Notes: a model not told the origin generated them from the letters alone. Counted from the stretch's first letter, positions 33,961-43,578 are shown. The stretch is 64,000 nucleotides of DNA from Methyloceanibacter methanicus (GCF_001723285.1 NZ_LPWG01000011.1:1-64000), one strand, 5' to 3'. Translations and numbers: made by a program.

Positions 33961-34470
33961 ATGAGCGAAAGCATGAGTGAGGCGACACCCTCCGTCGGCA
34001 TTATCATGGGAAGCCGGTCGGACTGGCCCACCCTGAAGGCAGCAGCGAAAATCCTGGACGCCCTCGAGGTGCCCTACGAGACGAAAGTCGTCTCGGCCCA
34101 TCGCACCCCGCAGCGGCTCTACGACTACGCGTCGGCCGCGCGCGGTCGCGGCCTGAAGGTCATCATTGCCGGGGCCGGCGGCGCGGCGCATCTGCCGGGC
34201 ATGGCCGCGTCCATGACCGAACTGCCCGTCCTCGGCGTGCCCGTGGAAAGCAAGTCCTTGAAGGGGCTCGACAGCCTCCTGTCCATCGCGCAAATGCCGG
34301 GCGGCGTGCCAGTCGGGACGCTTGCCATCGGCAAGGCCGGCGCGACCAATGCTGGTATCCTCGCGGCCAGCATCCTGGCCCTGTCGGACGCGGCCCTGGC
34401 GGCGCGCTTGGCCGATTGGCGCAGCGCCCAGACCGAAGCGGTCGCCGAGACCGTCGAGGATGATGATTGA
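33961..34470 (+). CDS. purE: 5-(Carboxyamino)imidazole ribonucleotide mutase
   Basis: A 169-residue class I PurE that converts N5-CAIR to CAIR in purine synthesis. Motifs are [17 protein letters not shown] near the start, [15 protein letters not shown] with the catalytic His and [12 protein letters not shown], then [27 protein letters not shown]. It overlaps purK by about ten bases, so the two are co-translated; PurK supplies its substrate. ATG at 33973 is an alternative start. Neither ATG has a clear ribosome-binding site because the leader hairpin occupies the place. Confidence 0.95.
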   Translation: MSESMSEATPSVGIIMGSRSDWPTLKAAAKILDALEVPYETKVVSAHRTPQRLYDYASAARGRGLKVIIAGAGGAAHLPGMAASMTELPVLGVPVESKSLKGLDSLLSIAQMPGGVPVGTLAIGKAGATNAGILAASILALSDAALAARLADWRSAQTEAVAETVEDDD

Positions 34471-35548
34471 CCATCCGCTGCCGCCGGGCAGCACGATCGG
34501 CATTCTCGGCGGCGGTCAGCTCGGCCGTATGACGTCGGTCGCGGCAAGCCGCCTCGGCCTCAAGACCCACATCTACAACGACACGCCCGATGCGCCGGCC
34601 TTCGACGTCGCCGCGGCCGCGACCGTCGGGGCCTACGACGATCTGGACGCCATCGCGCGCTTTGCCGAACAGGTCGACGTCGTCACCTGCGAGTTCGAGA
34701 ACGTACCGGCCGCGGCCCTGGAAGCCGCCGGTCGCAGCGCTTGCGTGTTCCCGCCGGTCAAATCCTTCGAGGTCGCCCAGGACCGGCTGACCGAAAAGGA
34801 TTTCGTCAGCGGCCTTGGCATCGCGGTCGCGCCCTACGCCGCCGTCGCGACGCTCGCCGACCTGAAAGGCGCGATCCTGCGCGTGCCGCCCCCGGCCCTG
34901 CTCAAGACCCGCCGCTTCGGCTATGACGGCAAGGGACAGGCTTCGATCCACACGCTCTGCGAAGCGGAAAGCGCTTGGGAGATCATCGGCGAAGCGCCGG
35001 CGATCCTGGAAGGCATGGTCGCGTTCGAGCGCGAGGTCTCCGTGATTGCCGTGCGCGGCCAGGACGGGACCATGCGCTTCTACGACGTGGTCGAGAACGT
35101 CCATAGAGGCGGCATTCTCGATACGAGCACGGTCCCGGCCAACATGGCCCCAAGGCTCGCCGGCGAAGCGCAAGCGATCGCGGGCAGAATAGCCGAGGCG
35201 CTCGGCCATGTGGGCGTCCTCACCGTGGAGATGTTCCAGACCGGCGGGGCCAGCCCGTCCCTTGCGGTGAACGAGATCGCGCCCCGGGTCCACAATTCCG
35301 GTCATTGGACGCAAGATGCCTGTCTCATCAGCCAGTTCGAAAATCACGTCCGGGCGATTTGCGGCTGGCCGCTCGGCGATGTGGCCCGCCACAGCGATGC
35401 GGTCATGACCAATCTTATTGGAGACGACGCGGGGGAATGGCGCCAGAACGCCGCCGAGGCCGGCACCGCCCTGCATCTCTATGGTAAGGCCGAGGCCCGG
35501 CCCGGGCGCAAGATGGGCCACATCACCAGGATTTCCCCGAAATCATAG
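34460..35548 (+). CDS. purK: 5-(Carboxyamino)imidazole ribonucleotide synthase
   Basis: A 362-residue ATP-grasp enzyme that makes N5-CAIR from AIR, bicarbonate and ATP. The N-terminus [58 protein letters not shown] and [14 protein letters not shown] are all PurK signatures. It starts inside the end of purE (ATGATG at 34460). Next downstream is rpsU, about 145 bases away. Confidence 0.95.
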   Translation: MMIDHPLPPGSTIGILGGGQLGRMTSVAASRLGLKTHIYNDTPDAPAFDVAAAATVGAYDDLDAIARFAEQVDVVTCEFENVPAAALEAAGRSACVFPPVKSFEVAQDRLTEKDFVSGLGIAVAPYAAVATLADLKGAILRVPPPALLKTRRFGYDGKGQASIHTLCEAESAWEIIGEAPAILEGMVAFEREVSVIAVRGQDGTMRFYDVVENVHRGGILDTSTVPANMAPRLAGEAQAIAGRIAEALGHVGVLTVEMFQTGGASPSLAVNEIAPRVHNSGHWTQDACLISQFENHVRAICGWPLGDVARHSDAVMTNLIGDDAGEWRQNAAEAGTALHLYGKAEARPGRKMGHITRISPKS

Positions 35549-35693
35549 GGCCGGAAGACCGCTCCACGGTCTGGACAAGGCGCCGCAGGTTTGCTAGACG
35601 AGCCCCGGATGCGTGATTCAAGTGATCCGCAAATGGGTTGCTTTGGCTCCCGTCCAATCTCAAAACCAACGCTAATTCGGAGATTAGAGACGC

Positions 35694-35924
35694 GTGCAAG
35701 TCGTCGTTCGCGATAACAATGTCGATCAGGCCCTCCGGGCGCTGAAGAAGAAAATGCAGCGCGAAGGCATCTTCCGCGAGATGAAGCTCCGTAACTATTA
35801 CGAGAAGCCCTCCGAGAAGCGTGCCCGCGAGAAAGCCGAGGCCATCCGCCGCGCGCGGAAGCTGGCCCGCAAGAAGGCCCAGCGCGAGTCGGGTGTCGGC
35901 GCACGCCCCCGCGGTCGCCGCTAA
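35694..35924 (+). CDS. rpsU: 30S ribosomal protein bS21
   Basis: A 76-residue very basic protein: [40 protein letters not shown] and an Arg/Lys tail with [10 protein letters not shown]. It binds late at the platform of the 30S subunit. The start is GTG at 35694 with GGAGAT ten bases upstream. A terminator follows the stop by about 30 bases. Confidence 0.95.
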   Translation: MQVVVRDNNVDQALRALKKKMQREGIFREMKLRNYYEKPSEKRAREKAEAIRRARKLARKKAQRESGVGARPRGRR

Positions 35925-35956
35925 GGCATTCTTTCTTAAAGCTAAAGCGTTACCAG

Positions 35957-35985
35957 AAGCCGGGAACACCCTTCCCGGCTTTGTC
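35957..35985 (+). terminator. Intrinsic terminator of rpsU
   Basis: AGCCGGGAA-CACCC-TTCCCGGCT followed by TTGTC. The stem has nine pairs and a five-base loop, and the T-run is short. Confidence 0.8.
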
Positions 35986-35996
35986 GTGTCTGCACG

Positions 35997-36070
35997 CGCT
36001 CAACGAGCGCGAAGCGCGGTAGCGCAAGCAAACAAGCGCTCAAGTAGCGCAAAGCGCGGTAGCGCAAACA
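35997..36070. repeat. Direct repeat downstream of rpsU
   Basis: Two copies of about 37 bases (GCGCTCAA, then GCGC-AAGCGCGGTAGCGCAA and ACA) at 35997-36034 and 36036-36070, with a few differences. They lie in the gene-free stretch between the rpsU terminator and the gene at 36166. The GCGC-rich units are partly self-complementary. Confidence 0.7.
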
Positions 36071-36165
36071 ATGGTCCCGATCCCAGACGCAAACCGGCAG
36101 GGCATTTGCATCAGGCCTATCCGCACGCACTTTGCGTCGGAAAACCAACAATCCGGGACACCGCT

Positions 36166-36756
36166 ATGACGACGATCGATCAAACGCCCTACGGCCGACT
36201 GGAGACCGAGGGCCGCCTCTTCAACGCCGTTTTGAAAGCGCCGACGGCCGATGGAGACCGCTTCGCCTATCGCGGCGATTTCGCGCTGAAGTTTCAAGAC
36301 AAGCTCGCCGACGAGGCACGGCCCCCGGATTTCTGCATGGAGCAGATCCTGACGCTCTCCAACAAGGGCGACGCGCAGATCCCGGTGATGGCGGGCTATC
36401 TGCACAACTTCGAATATCTGCAAAGCGTCGTCGACGTCTTGGGTGACCTGTTGGGCCCGGACGGCAAATATTTCATGTTTTGCAACAACGTGGATTTGAG
36501 CAAGACCTTCTCCGTCACCATGGACGGCAAGAGCTTCTATGTCTTCCCGTGCGACGAGTCGTCGGTGTGGAAGGAAATGCTCGAGTTGCTGCGCATCGAC
36601 AAGAACGACGTGAAGAAGATGAGCACGGTCGACAAGACCGAGTATGTCTTGAACGCCGCCCTCGACTTCGATGACACATTCGAAGAAATCAGCTTCGAAA
36701 AGGGTGTCGAAGAGATGGAGCCGGTCAAGAACCGCAACGAGAACCGGCCCGTCTAG
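36166..36756 (+). CDS. Hypothetical protein
   Basis: A 196-residue acidic soluble protein with few hydrophobic stretches. The sequence has a beta-rich middle (DGKSFYVFPCDESSVWKEML) and an acidic helical C-terminus. I do not recognise the family, and neither neighbour (rpsU, Rieske protein) suggests a function. Codon use is like that of its neighbours. The ATG follows the repeat region; a weak ribosome-binding site GGGAC is eight bases upstream. Confidence 0.6.
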   Translation: MTTIDQTPYGRLETEGRLFNAVLKAPTADGDRFAYRGDFALKFQDKLADEARPPDFCMEQILTLSNKGDAQIPVMAGYLHNFEYLQSVVDVLGDLLGPDGKYFMFCNNVDLSKTFSVTMDGKSFYVFPCDESSVWKEMLELLRIDKNDVKKMSTVDKTEYVLNAALDFDDTFEEISFEKGVEEMEPVKNRNENRPV

Positions 36757-36783
36757 TAGGCGGCCCTCTCAGGGCCGCTCTGC

Positions 36784-37236
36784 TTAGACACCCACGTCAT
36801 CGCAGAGCGATGGGTCTTCGTCCTCGTCGACGTCGTCTTCGATGTCTTCGCCGGCCAGCTCGATGCCGATGACGCACACATCGTCATCGAGCACGACGAG
36901 GGGCACCGGCTTCAACGCCTGCCCCAAGCACGGTCCATCGATACATTCGCCGGTGCCGGGGTCGAACAAGGCCCCGTGCTTGCCGCACATCAGGAGGCTT
37001 CCGTTGTCGTTGACGAAACGCTCGCCGCCGAAGTCGAGACCCACGCCCTCGTGGGGACACTGGTTCTCGTATCCGTAGACGTTCTGGCCCAGGCGATAGA
37101 TGAGGATCGACCAGTGCTTCACCTCGCCGTTTTCGATGCGCCCCAACCGAAAGTCCTTGGCGCGCTTACTCGGTATCTCGTTGAGCCCACACACAACGTA
37201 GGGAACGTCCATATCGGCCGGCGCTGTTTCGGTCAT
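36784..37236 (-). CDS. Rieske 2Fe-2S domain protein
   Basis: A 150-residue cytosolic protein with a complete Rieske cluster site: CPHEGVG near residue 60 and CGKHGALFDPGTGECIDGPC near 84 (C-x-H and C-x2-H ligands). The rest forms the small beta domain typical of ferredoxin subunits of ring-hydroxylating or nitrite-reducing systems. An acidic tail of 25 residues (Asp/Glu-rich) is unusual. No oxygenase partner lies nearby, so it may be a stand-alone electron carrier. Confidence 0.85.
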   Translation of the reverse strand: MTETAPADMDVPYVVCGLNEIPSKRAKDFRLGRIENGEVKHWSILIYRLGQNVYGYENQCPHEGVGLDFGGERFVNDNGSLLMCGKHGALFDPGTGECIDGPCLGQALKPVPLVVLDDDVCVIGIELAGEDIEDDVDEDEDPSLCDDVGV

Positions 37237-37344
37237 CGCGATATCCTCATCTCTGAAAGCTGCTGCGTCGCTCTTCGGTCAGTCTTGCAAAATGGACGCC
37301 AACACGGCCTTGCGCGCCCGTTCCCCGACCGCAGCACGGAAACG

Positions 37345-37376
37345 CAAAAGGGCCGGCGCGGGGGTCCACGCCGGCC
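37345..37376 (-). terminator. Terminator of the hydrolase gene
   Basis: On the reverse strand GGCCGGCG-loop-CGCCGGCC is followed by CTTTTGCG. It lies about 50 bases after the hydrolase stop and before the Rieske gene, so these two reverse-strand genes are probably separate units. Confidence 0.7.
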
Positions 37377-37426
37377 AGGAAGCCTCGAAAATGAAGCCCC
37401 CGAAAGGGACACAGACGGATTTCGCT

Positions 37427-38305
37427 CTAGCGCTCGGCGGCAGCGGCGGCCTGAATCTCCACCGGACGGCCCGCGCGCGCGGCGCTCTGCGCCTCGGCAG
37501 GCACCGCTTCGGCCGGAAGGCCGGCCACGAAGTCGCGCACCCGCGCCCAGGCCCCCTGCTCGAAGAGGTCGTTGTGCCCGGCCCGCGGCACGACCGTCAG
37601 GGTCTTGGGCTCGTGGGCCGCATGAAACACCCGCCGCGCCATGTCGAGCGGGATCACCGCGTCGCGGCCGCCATGCACGATGAACAGGGGCACGTTCACG
37701 GACCCGATGCGGTCGATGGTGCGGTACTGATCGACCATGATCTGCTTCAGCGGCAGGAGCGGCCAGGCCAGCTTGCCCACGTCCACCACGGACGTGAACG
37801 GCGATTCCAGCACCAGCGCCTCGGCCTCGCGCTGGAGGCACACCTGGGTGGCAACGCCCGTGCCGAGCGACTCGCCATAGACGACGATGTCGCGGGGCGG
37901 CACGCCGAGCCCGCGCAAGGTGTCGAAGGCGCTCACGGCGTCCTTCACCAGGCGCTTCTCGGTGGGACGGCCGCCCGATCCGCCATAGCCGCGATAGTTG
38001 ACGATGAAGACGCCGTAACCGTCCGCGGCGATTGTCTTGATCTTGCCGGCGCGCGCGGCCACGCTGCCGCTATTGCCAGGGAAGTACAGAAGCGTGCGCT
38101 TGCCCTTTTCGGCCGGCCGGTACCAGGCGATCAGCGTCTTGCCGTCTGTTGCCTTGAAGACGATCTCCTCGACGCCTGCGATGCCGGCTTCGCGCGGATC
38201 GATGCGCCTGCGATCCGGCACATAGACGAAATAGCGATGCAGAAGCCGCGCCACGAGGCAAAACAGCGCAAAAATCAGTAACAGTGCTAGAAAAAGGTTC
38301 AACAT
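37427..38305 (-). CDS. Alpha/beta hydrolase, membrane-anchored (BEM46-like)
   Basis: A 292-residue protein with an N-terminal membrane anchor (about residues 2-20, LNLFLALLLIFALFCLVARL) and an alpha/beta-hydrolase domain. Landmarks are LLYFPGNSGSVAAR, NYRGYGGSGG, the nucleophile elbow GESLGTG, HGGRDAVIP with the acid, and AGHNDLF with the His. It belongs to the BEM46/YfhR-like group of peptidase-like hydrolases. The C-terminus is an Ala-rich tail. ATG 38305 is used; the frame extends to 38389 but the extra N-terminus is basic and not family-like. Confidence 0.85.
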   Translation of the reverse strand: MLNLFLALLLIFALFCLVARLLHRYFVYVPDRRRIDPREAGIAGVEEIVFKATDGKTLIAWYRPAEKGKRTLLYFPGNSGSVAARAGKIKTIAADGYGVFIVNYRGYGGSGGRPTEKRLVKDAVSAFDTLRGLGVPPRDIVVYGESLGTGVATQVCLQREAEALVLESPFTSVVDVGKLAWPLLPLKQIMVDQYRTIDRIGSVNVPLFIVHGGRDAVIPLDMARRVFHAAHEPKTLTVVPRAGHNDLFEQGAWARVRDFVAGLPAEAVPAEAQSAARAGRPVEIQAAAAAER

Positions 38306-38825
38306 GAGCCCGTCCACGCCTCTCTTATCTTTGTTCTTGATCGGCCTACGAAATAGGGACCAGGTATGAATGGCTTTTGAACAGGCCATTCAATCCGCGA
38401 AAACGTCGCACTTGATCCAAGCACTAGGGTTTATGCTCAGCTAATGGCGGCCTTCGATCCGGAAATCTCGGGTTAACCTTCGGAAGGGAGGCGCCTCGAT
38501 CCCATGCTAGATGGTCTGGACGGCGAGGGAATCAATGGACAAATGTCACACGCCGCACCGCGCAGGCGCCAAGGCGCAGCGGATTAAGCACCGATTGCAG
38601 CCGCAAAATGGGCGACTCCCGGCCCGATCTTGACGATTTATCGTTTTCTTCGAGACGGTTAACGGGCGCGAGGCGGCGCCGTCCCGGAGCCGGAGAGCCA
38701 CCGGGACACGCCCTCAAGGCGCATAACGCGCGGCAGGGGAACCGACCATGCCCTCAAGTAGGCCACAGGCCGGTAGGGCAAGCTAACGACCATGCCTCAA
38801 GTAGGCCACAGGCCGGTAGGGCAAG
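38306..38825. other. Intergenic region with tandem duplication
   Basis: About 520 bases without a gene between the hydrolase start and the pntB stop. There are two GGTTAACC/GGTTAACG motifs near 38,475 and 38,658 and a duplicated 43-base segment at the pntB end. I find no open frame with a good ribosome-binding site, no complete promoter pair and no obvious RNA structure. Confidence 0.5.
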
Positions 38826-38828
38826 TTA
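38742..38828. repeat. 43-base tandem duplication over the pntB stop
   Basis: Two nearly identical copies (38742-38785 and 38786-38828) that contain CTCAAGTAGGCCACAGGCCG and end in GTAGGGCAAG-C/T-TA. The second copy includes the pntB stop codon (TTA on the forward strand at 38826). Confidence 0.85.
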
Positions 38829-40220
38829 GATGGACTTCGCGATCTCTTCGGTCATCTTCTTGGCGTCGCCCAGGACCATCATCGTGTTGTCCTTGTAGAA
38901 GACCGGGTTGTCGATGCCCGCGTAGCCGGACGCGAGCGAGCGCTTGTTGAACAGCACGGTCCCGGACTTCCAGACCTGCAGCACGGGCATGCCGTAGATC
39001 GGCGAGGTGGGATCGTCCTCGGCGGCCGGATTGACCACGTCGTTCGCACCGATGATGTAGACCACGTCGGTCTGGGCGAATTCCGAGTTGATGTCCTCGA
39101 GCTCGAACACCTCGTCGTACGGCACGTTGGCCTCGGCGAGCAGGACGTTCATATGGCCCGGCATGCGGCCCGCGACCGGATGAATGGCGAACTTGACCTC
39201 GACCCCGACCTCTTTCAGCTCGTCCGTCATCTCGCGCAGGGCATGCTGCGCCTGGGCCACGGCCATGCCGTAGCCCGGCACGATGATGACCTTCTCCGCG
39301 TTCTTCATCAGGAAGGCCGCGTCTTCGGCCGAACCCAGCTTGACCGGCTTCTGCTCGCCGTCCCCGGACGGGCCCGCGGTCTCGCCGCCGAACCCGCCGA
39401 GAATGACGCTGATGAAGGAGCGGTTCATGCCCTTGCACATGATGTAGGACAGGATCGCGCCCGACGAGCCGACCAGCGCGCCGGTGACGATCAGCGCCGT
39501 ATTTCCCAGCGTGAAGCCGATGCCCGCCGCCGCCCAGCCCGAGTAGGAGTTGAGCATCGAGATCACGACGGGCATGTCCGCGCCGCCGATGGGGACGATG
39601 ATCAGCACGCCCAGCAGCAGCGACAGCGCGACGATCGCCCAGAAATAGAACGGCGTCTGCTCCTGGCAGAACAGGACGATGCAGGCGATCAGCGCGATGC
39701 CGAGCGCGATGTTGATGAGATGCCGCGCGGGCAGAAGGATCGGCGCGCCCGACATGCGGCCCGACAGCTTGGCGAAGGCGATGACCGAGCCGGTGAAGGT
39801 GATGGCGCCGATGGCCGCGCCCAGGGACATTTCCACGAGGCTCGCCACGCGGATGCTCCCTGGCGCGCCGATACCGAATGCCTCCGGCGCGTAATAGGCC
39901 GCCGCGGCCACCAGGACCGCGGCCATGCCAACCAGCGAGTGGAACGCGGCAACGAGTTCGGGCATCGCCGTCATCGGGATACGGCGGGCGATGACCGCGC
40001 CGATGGTCCCGCCAATGGCGATACCGCATATGATCATGGCCCAAGACAGGCCCGACTGGGGGGCGGCCACGGCGAGCGTGGTCACGACGGCGATGGCCAT
40101 GCCGGCCATGCCCATGTAATTGCCCCGGCGCGAGGTCTCCGGCGAGGACAGGCCCCGCAGCGCGAGAATGAAGAGAACGCCCGCGACGAGATAAAGCAGT
40201 GCGACGAGTTCGGAGGACAT
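38826..40220 (-). CDS. pntB: NAD(P) transhydrogenase subunit beta
   Basis: A 464-residue subunit with eight to nine membrane helices (about 3-270), followed by the NADP(H)-binding domain III. Signatures are AIGAITFTGSVIAFAKLSG, VIIVPGYGMAVAQAQH (NADP-binding), HPVAGRMPGHMNVLLAEA, GANDVVNPAA and KRSLASGYAGIDNPVFY. With the alpha subunits it couples proton entry to NADPH formation from NADH. It is the third gene of the pntAa-pntAb-pntB operon, 14 bases after pntAb. Confidence 0.95.
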   Translation of the reverse strand: MSSELVALLYLVAGVLFILALRGLSSPETSRRGNYMGMAGMAIAVVTTLAVAAPQSGLSWAMIICGIAIGGTIGAVIARRIPMTAMPELVAAFHSLVGMAAVLVAAAAYYAPEAFGIGAPGSIRVASLVEMSLGAAIGAITFTGSVIAFAKLSGRMSGAPILLPARHLINIALGIALIACIVLFCQEQTPFYFWAIVALSLLLGVLIIVPIGGADMPVVISMLNSYSGWAAAGIGFTLGNTALIVTGALVGSSGAILSYIMCKGMNRSFISVILGGFGGETAGPSGDGEQKPVKLGSAEDAAFLMKNAEKVIIVPGYGMAVAQAQHALREMTDELKEVGVEVKFAIHPVAGRMPGHMNVLLAEANVPYDEVFELEDINSEFAQTDVVYIIGANDVVNPAAEDDPTSPIYGMPVLQVWKSGTVLFNKRSLASGYAGIDNPVFYKDNTMMVLGDAKKMTEEIAKSI

Positions 40221-40234
40221 GCTGTTCGATCCCC

Positions 40235-40654
40235 CTAGCGGTCTTTACGCCGGTACATGGCGAGCATGCGCTGCGTCACCAGGAACCCGCCGAAAATATT
40301 GACCGAGGCCAGGATCAGGGCCAAAAAGCCCAGGATCTTCGCCAGCCAATGACCGGACGAGGCAACCGCGTCTCCTGCCTCGACGGCCACCGCGAGCAAC
40401 GCGCCGACAACGATCACGGAGGAGACCGCATTGGTCACCGACATGAGCGGCGTATGCAGCGCCGGCGTCACGCTCCAAACCACATAGTAGCCGACGAACA
40501 CGGCCAGCACGAAAATCGAGAACTGCGAGATGAAATCGTGGCCGCCGTCTTCCGCGGCCGCTTCCGCCGCGTGGGCCGCGCCCGGCAGAAACGCTTCGAA
40601 GGCAAGCGCCAGCCCCGCAACGATGATCCCCGTCAGAAGGGTCCTAGTCATCAT
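40235..40654 (-). CDS. pntAb: NAD(P) transhydrogenase subunit alpha part 2 (membrane)
   Basis: A 139-residue membrane part of the split alpha subunit. It has an N-terminal signal-like segment, then helices in [40 protein letters not shown] and [29 protein letters not shown]. Split alpha subunits are the rule in alphaproteobacteria. The start ATG at 40654 overlaps the pntAa stop. Its ribosome-binding region (GGAGGAAAG) is doubled by an 18-base tandem duplication. Confidence 0.92.
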   Translation of the reverse strand: MMTRTLLTGIIVAGLALAFEAFLPGAAHAAEAAAEDGGHDFISQFSIFVLAVFVGYYVVWSVTPALHTPLMSVTNAVSSVIVVGALLAVAVEAGDAVASSGHWLAKILGFLALILASVNIFGGFLVTQRMLAMYRRKDR

Positions 40655-41811
40655 GATGCCTTTCCTCCGGATGATGTCTTTCCTCCGGCAACCCGATCGT
40701 TGACGATGGCGCCGTCGCGGGCGATGGCGGTGCCCACGGCCAGCTCGTCGTCCCAATCGATGGCGAGTTCCTTGGTTTCCTTGTCGATGAACGGCTCGAT
40801 GAACGCCTGAAGGTTCCGCGCATAGAGGCTGGAGGCATTGACCGGCACTTGGCCCGGCAAGTTCAACTGGCCGAAAATGCGCACGCCCTTGTGCTCGGCG
40901 ATATCGCCCGGCTCGGTCAGCTCCGCGTTGCCCCCACGCTCGGCGGCGAGATCCACGATGATGGAGCCGGGCCGCATGCTCTCGATCATGGCCTTGGAAA
41001 TCAGCTTCGGCGCGGGCCGTCCCGGGATCAGCGCCGTGGTGATGACGATGTCCTGGTTCTTCACGTGCTCGGCAACAAGCTCCGCCTGCTTCTTCTTGTA
41101 GTCGTCGGACATTTCCTTGGCGTAGCCGCCGGCCGTCTCGGCCTGCTTGAATTCCTCGTCCTCGACGGCGATGAATTTCGCGCCGAGCGACTCGACCTGT
41201 TCCTTGGCGGCGGGACGCACATCCGTCGCGGTCACGATCGCACCCAGGCGGCGCGCCGTGGCGATCGCCTGGAGCCCCGCAACGCCCGCCCCCATGACGA
41301 ACACGCGCGCGGCCGGCACCGTGCCCGCCGCGGTCATCATCATCGGCAAGGCACGCTCGAACGCGGCCGAGGCGTCGACCACGGCCTTGTAGCCGGCGAG
41401 GTTCGACTGCGAGGACAGGACGTCCATGCTCTGCGCGCGCGTGATGCGCGGCATCAGTTCCATGGCGAACAGCGAAACGCCGGTCTTGGCCAGGGCCTCG
41501 AGGCCGTCGGTATCCGAAAACGGATCCAGCATGCCGATCAGAGACGCGCCCTTCTTCATGGCCTTGGCAAGGTCGACCGGCGGACGCCGGACCGTGAAGA
41601 CAACGTCGGCATCGGCGACCGCGTCCTTGTCGCTCTTGGCGATGGAGGCGCCAGCCTCCTCGTATTGTTCGTCGGAAAAATGAGACCGCAGGCCCGCATC
41701 AGACCGTATGGTGACCTTGGCACCGGCCTTGACCAGCTTTTTCACCGTCTCGGGGGTGAGGCCGATCCGAGGCTCGTCGGGACCCTCCGCTGGTACGCCA
41801 ATTGCAATCAT
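40651..41811 (-). CDS. pntAa: NAD(P) transhydrogenase subunit alpha part 1
   Basis: A 386-residue soluble NAD(H)-binding domain I, related to alanine dehydrogenase. Signatures are [20 protein letters not shown] at the start, [46 protein letters not shown] (NAD-binding Rossmann) and [22 protein letters not shown] 41811 is preceded by GGGAG at six bases; the frame upstream (to 41862) is not conserved. The last residues [11 protein letters not shown] come from a duplicated 18-base unit at the gene end. Confidence 0.95.
   Translation of the reverse strand: MIAIGVPAEGPDEPRIGLTPETVKKLVKAGAKVTIRSDAGLRSHFSDEQYEEAGASIAKSDKDAVADADVVFTVRRPPVDLAKAMKKGASLIGMLDPFSDTDGLEALAKTGVSLFAMELMPRITRAQSMDVLSSQSNLAGYKAVVDASAAFERALPMMMTAAGTVPAARVFVMGAGVAGLQAIATARRLGAIVTATDVRPAAKEQVESLGAKFIAVEDEEFKQAETAGGYAKEMSDDYKKKQAELVAEHVKNQDIVITTALIPGRPAPKLISKAMIESMRPGSIIVDLAAERGGNAELTEPGDIAEHKGVRIFGQLNLPGQVPVNASSLYARNLQAFIEPFIDKETKELAIDWDDELAVGTAIARDGAIVNDRVAGGKTSSGGKAS
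40653..40688. repeat. 18-base tandem duplication at the pntAa/pntAb junction
   Basis: Two copies of ATGATG-C/T-CTTTCCTCCGG (40653-40670 and 40671-40688). On the coding strand each unit supplies a GGAGG ribosome-binding site, and the one next to the junction contains the stop of pntAa and the start of pntAb. Confidence 0.85.
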
Positions 41812-41929
41812 TATGGCTCCCTTCGCCGCAGGCGCACCGGTTCGGTACAGGCGGTCCGCCAAGCGCTATCGGGTTTTGGAATAAGACGGCGACGCGCCTT
41901 CACGAAGCCGGTCGTCGTCCGCGCTTATG

Positions 41930-42067
41930 TCAGGAGAACCCCATGGCCGCGACAAGCGCCGCAACGGCGATCGTGCCCCACAACACCAGCCCACAAAACG
42001 TCTTGTAGGTTCCCATGTGCTCGGCATAGTCCATATCCGGGTGGCCCGCTTTGGGATCAATCTGCAT
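41930..42067 (-). CDS. aa3-type cytochrome c oxidase subunit IV
   Basis: A 45-residue protein, MQIDPKAGHPDMDYAEHMGT then YKTFCGLVLWGTIAVAALVAAMGFS in two parts, with the MDYAEHxxTYxxF motif of the bacterial COX4 family (PF07835) and one membrane helix. It is an accessory subunit of the aa3 oxidase. GGGGG lies about nine bases before the ATG. In many Rhizobiales this small gene stands in front of pntAa, as here (118 bases), so they may be co-transcribed. Confidence 0.9.
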   Translation of the reverse strand: MQIDPKAGHPDMDYAEHMGTYKTFCGLVLWGTIAVAALVAAMGFS

Positions 42068-42199
42068 TCGGTTATCCCCCTAGTTCTCATTCGTTGGCGG
42101 TCGCTTCGCGCCACATCGCGAGGCCGCGCTTCCCTCGGGAAATAGCAGACTCCCAGGCTTGCCGCAATATTGGGCCAGACCAAACAGGCGACCCGAAGC

Positions 42200-43117
42200 C
42201 TAATCCAATAGTACGATCAGGTGCCCGTCCGGGTCCCTGACGGCAGCCCCGTTGCCCCCGTCCGCGAGGCAGACGAGGCCATCGGAAACGAAGACGACGT
42301 CCGCCGCCTCGAGGCGCCGAACGAGCCCCTCCAGATCGTCGACCTTATGGACCTGACGGACCGAGGCCACGTCGTTCGCATGCGGCGCCGCGACGGCCGT
42401 TCGCCCCTGCGGGGACCGGTAGTGGAGCAACTCCACATGGGGCGTCGGCTGGGACAGGGGCTGGAGCGCCACCACATCGACCAGGCAACCCGAAAGCCCA
42501 TCGAGCCGGTCCTGTTCCGGCCCCTGGTTCAAGGACCGCCCGCCCACGCGCATCCCCAGGAGACCCGTATAGAACGCGAGGCTGCGATCGAGATCGCTCA
42601 CGGCAATGGCGGTATGGTCGAAGCCGCGAATGCCGGCGCTCCCGTGCTGCCAGCGCGGGTCGCCCACCCCTTGCGGAAACGCGATCAGCTCCAGGGGATG
42701 GCCCTCGAAATCGCGGAACTTGAAGGCGCTCACGCGGCCCGTATTCGGCGGCAGCAGCACGGGACCGTGCGCGGTGACGGTTTCGGGCCCGGCCTTTTCC
42801 AGCCGCGCCCACACCGCCTGGATGTCGCCTGCGACCAGCGCCACGTGTTCGAACCACGGATCGTTCGAGGCGCGGGGCTCGGGATAGGGGACGCCCGGCG
42901 GATCGAAGGCCGCGAGCGTGAGGCCTTCCCTCTGAAAGCGGATATCGGCGGTTCGCATGATGGTCCTCGGATCGAGCCCGAGAAGCCCATTCCACTGGGC
43001 ATCGCAGAAGCGCGTTTCCGGGGCCACCTCCAGCCCCAACCCGACGCCAAAGAAGCGGGTGGCCCGGTCGAGATCCGCCACGGTTATGACCACGCGCATC
43101 AGTTTCGTCACCGGCAT
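42200..43117 (-). CDS. Two-domain VOC (glyoxalase/dioxygenase superfamily) protein
   Basis: A 305-residue protein of two VOC domains. The first starts MRVVITVADLDRATRFFGVG and has NDPWFEHVALVAGD, ending in FRDFEGHPLELIAFP. The second starts GFDHTAIAVSDLDRSLAFYTGLLG and ends AVRDPDGHLIVLLD. Metal-binding His/Glu residues (EHVAL, PLELI, DHTAI, HLIVLL) are in place in part. It may be an extradiol dioxygenase-, lyase- or resistance-type enzyme. It is the last gene of a VOC-cupin-DoxX run on one strand, with 11 bases between it and the cupin gene. Confidence 0.82.
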   Translation of the reverse strand: MPVTKLMRVVITVADLDRATRFFGVGLGLEVAPETRFCDAQWNGLLGLDPRTIMRTADIRFQREGLTLAAFDPPGVPYPEPRASNDPWFEHVALVAGDIQAVWARLEKAGPETVTAHGPVLLPPNTGRVSAFKFRDFEGHPLELIAFPQGVGDPRWQHGSAGIRGFDHTAIAVSDLDRSLAFYTGLLGMRVGGRSLNQGPEQDRLDGLSGCLVDVVALQPLSQPTPHVELLHYRSPQGRTAVAAPHANDVASVRQVHKVDDLEGLVRRLEAADVVFVSDGLVCLADGGNGAAVRDPDGHLIVLLD

Positions 43118-43128
43118 GGAACGCGTCC

Positions 43129-43574
43129 CTATTTGAAGAAGCCGGGCCGGGCGGCGACGAATTTGGGGTCTTCCAGCTGCACGACCATAAGCGTTGCGGG
43201 CTCATCGCCGACCGTTCCCGATCTGTGACCGAAATCCCCGTCTGCAGACGGCTTCGAATGTTGATCGGCCCCGAACGAAATCTCGCCGGGCCCCATTTCG
43301 ACCCGCACGCCGTCCGTGGTTTCCACGAACACGCGCCCGAGAGCGGAATGATCCATTGCGGCTTGGGGTTCTCATGCCACTCGCCGACCCAACCGACCGG
43401 CAGCACGCAGAGCATGACGTTGGCTTGCCCCCGACAGAGCTGGAGATTCCATTGCGGGGCGGCCTTCCCGCCCATGCTCTGCATGGCGAAATTCGTCAAC
43501 GCGCACTGGGTCTGGTGCGTGACCCCCTCCTCGTCCGCCCAGACATGCCAGTAGGAGCGCGTCGGAGACTCCAT
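43129..43574 (-). CDS. Cupin-like protein, frame broken
   Basis: The N-terminal part MESPTRSYWHVWADEEGVTH, then LCRGQANVMLCVLPVGWVGEWHENPKPQWIIPLSG, is in one frame. The rest, RVFVETTDGVRVEMGPGEISFGADQ and FGHRSGTVGDEPATLMVVQLEDP, is in the next frame and stops at 43129. The join near 43,345 fits loss of one C (GGCCGCGTG read as GGCGCGTG). Read through, it is a single cupin of about 147 residues with His/Glu ligands in HENPKPQW and GHRSG. It lies between the VOC and DoxX genes. Confidence 0.72.
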
Positions 43575-43578
43575 CGGC

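Noticed and set aside
35997-36070. Direct repeats after rpsU as a possible CRISPR
   Set aside because: Only two adjoining copies, no spacers of constant size and no cas genes; a simple tandem duplication explains it.
41866-42183. Reverse frame of 105 residues near pntAa
   Set aside because: The 45-residue cytochrome oxidase subunit IV in another frame has a family motif and a ribosome-binding site; this is its shadow.
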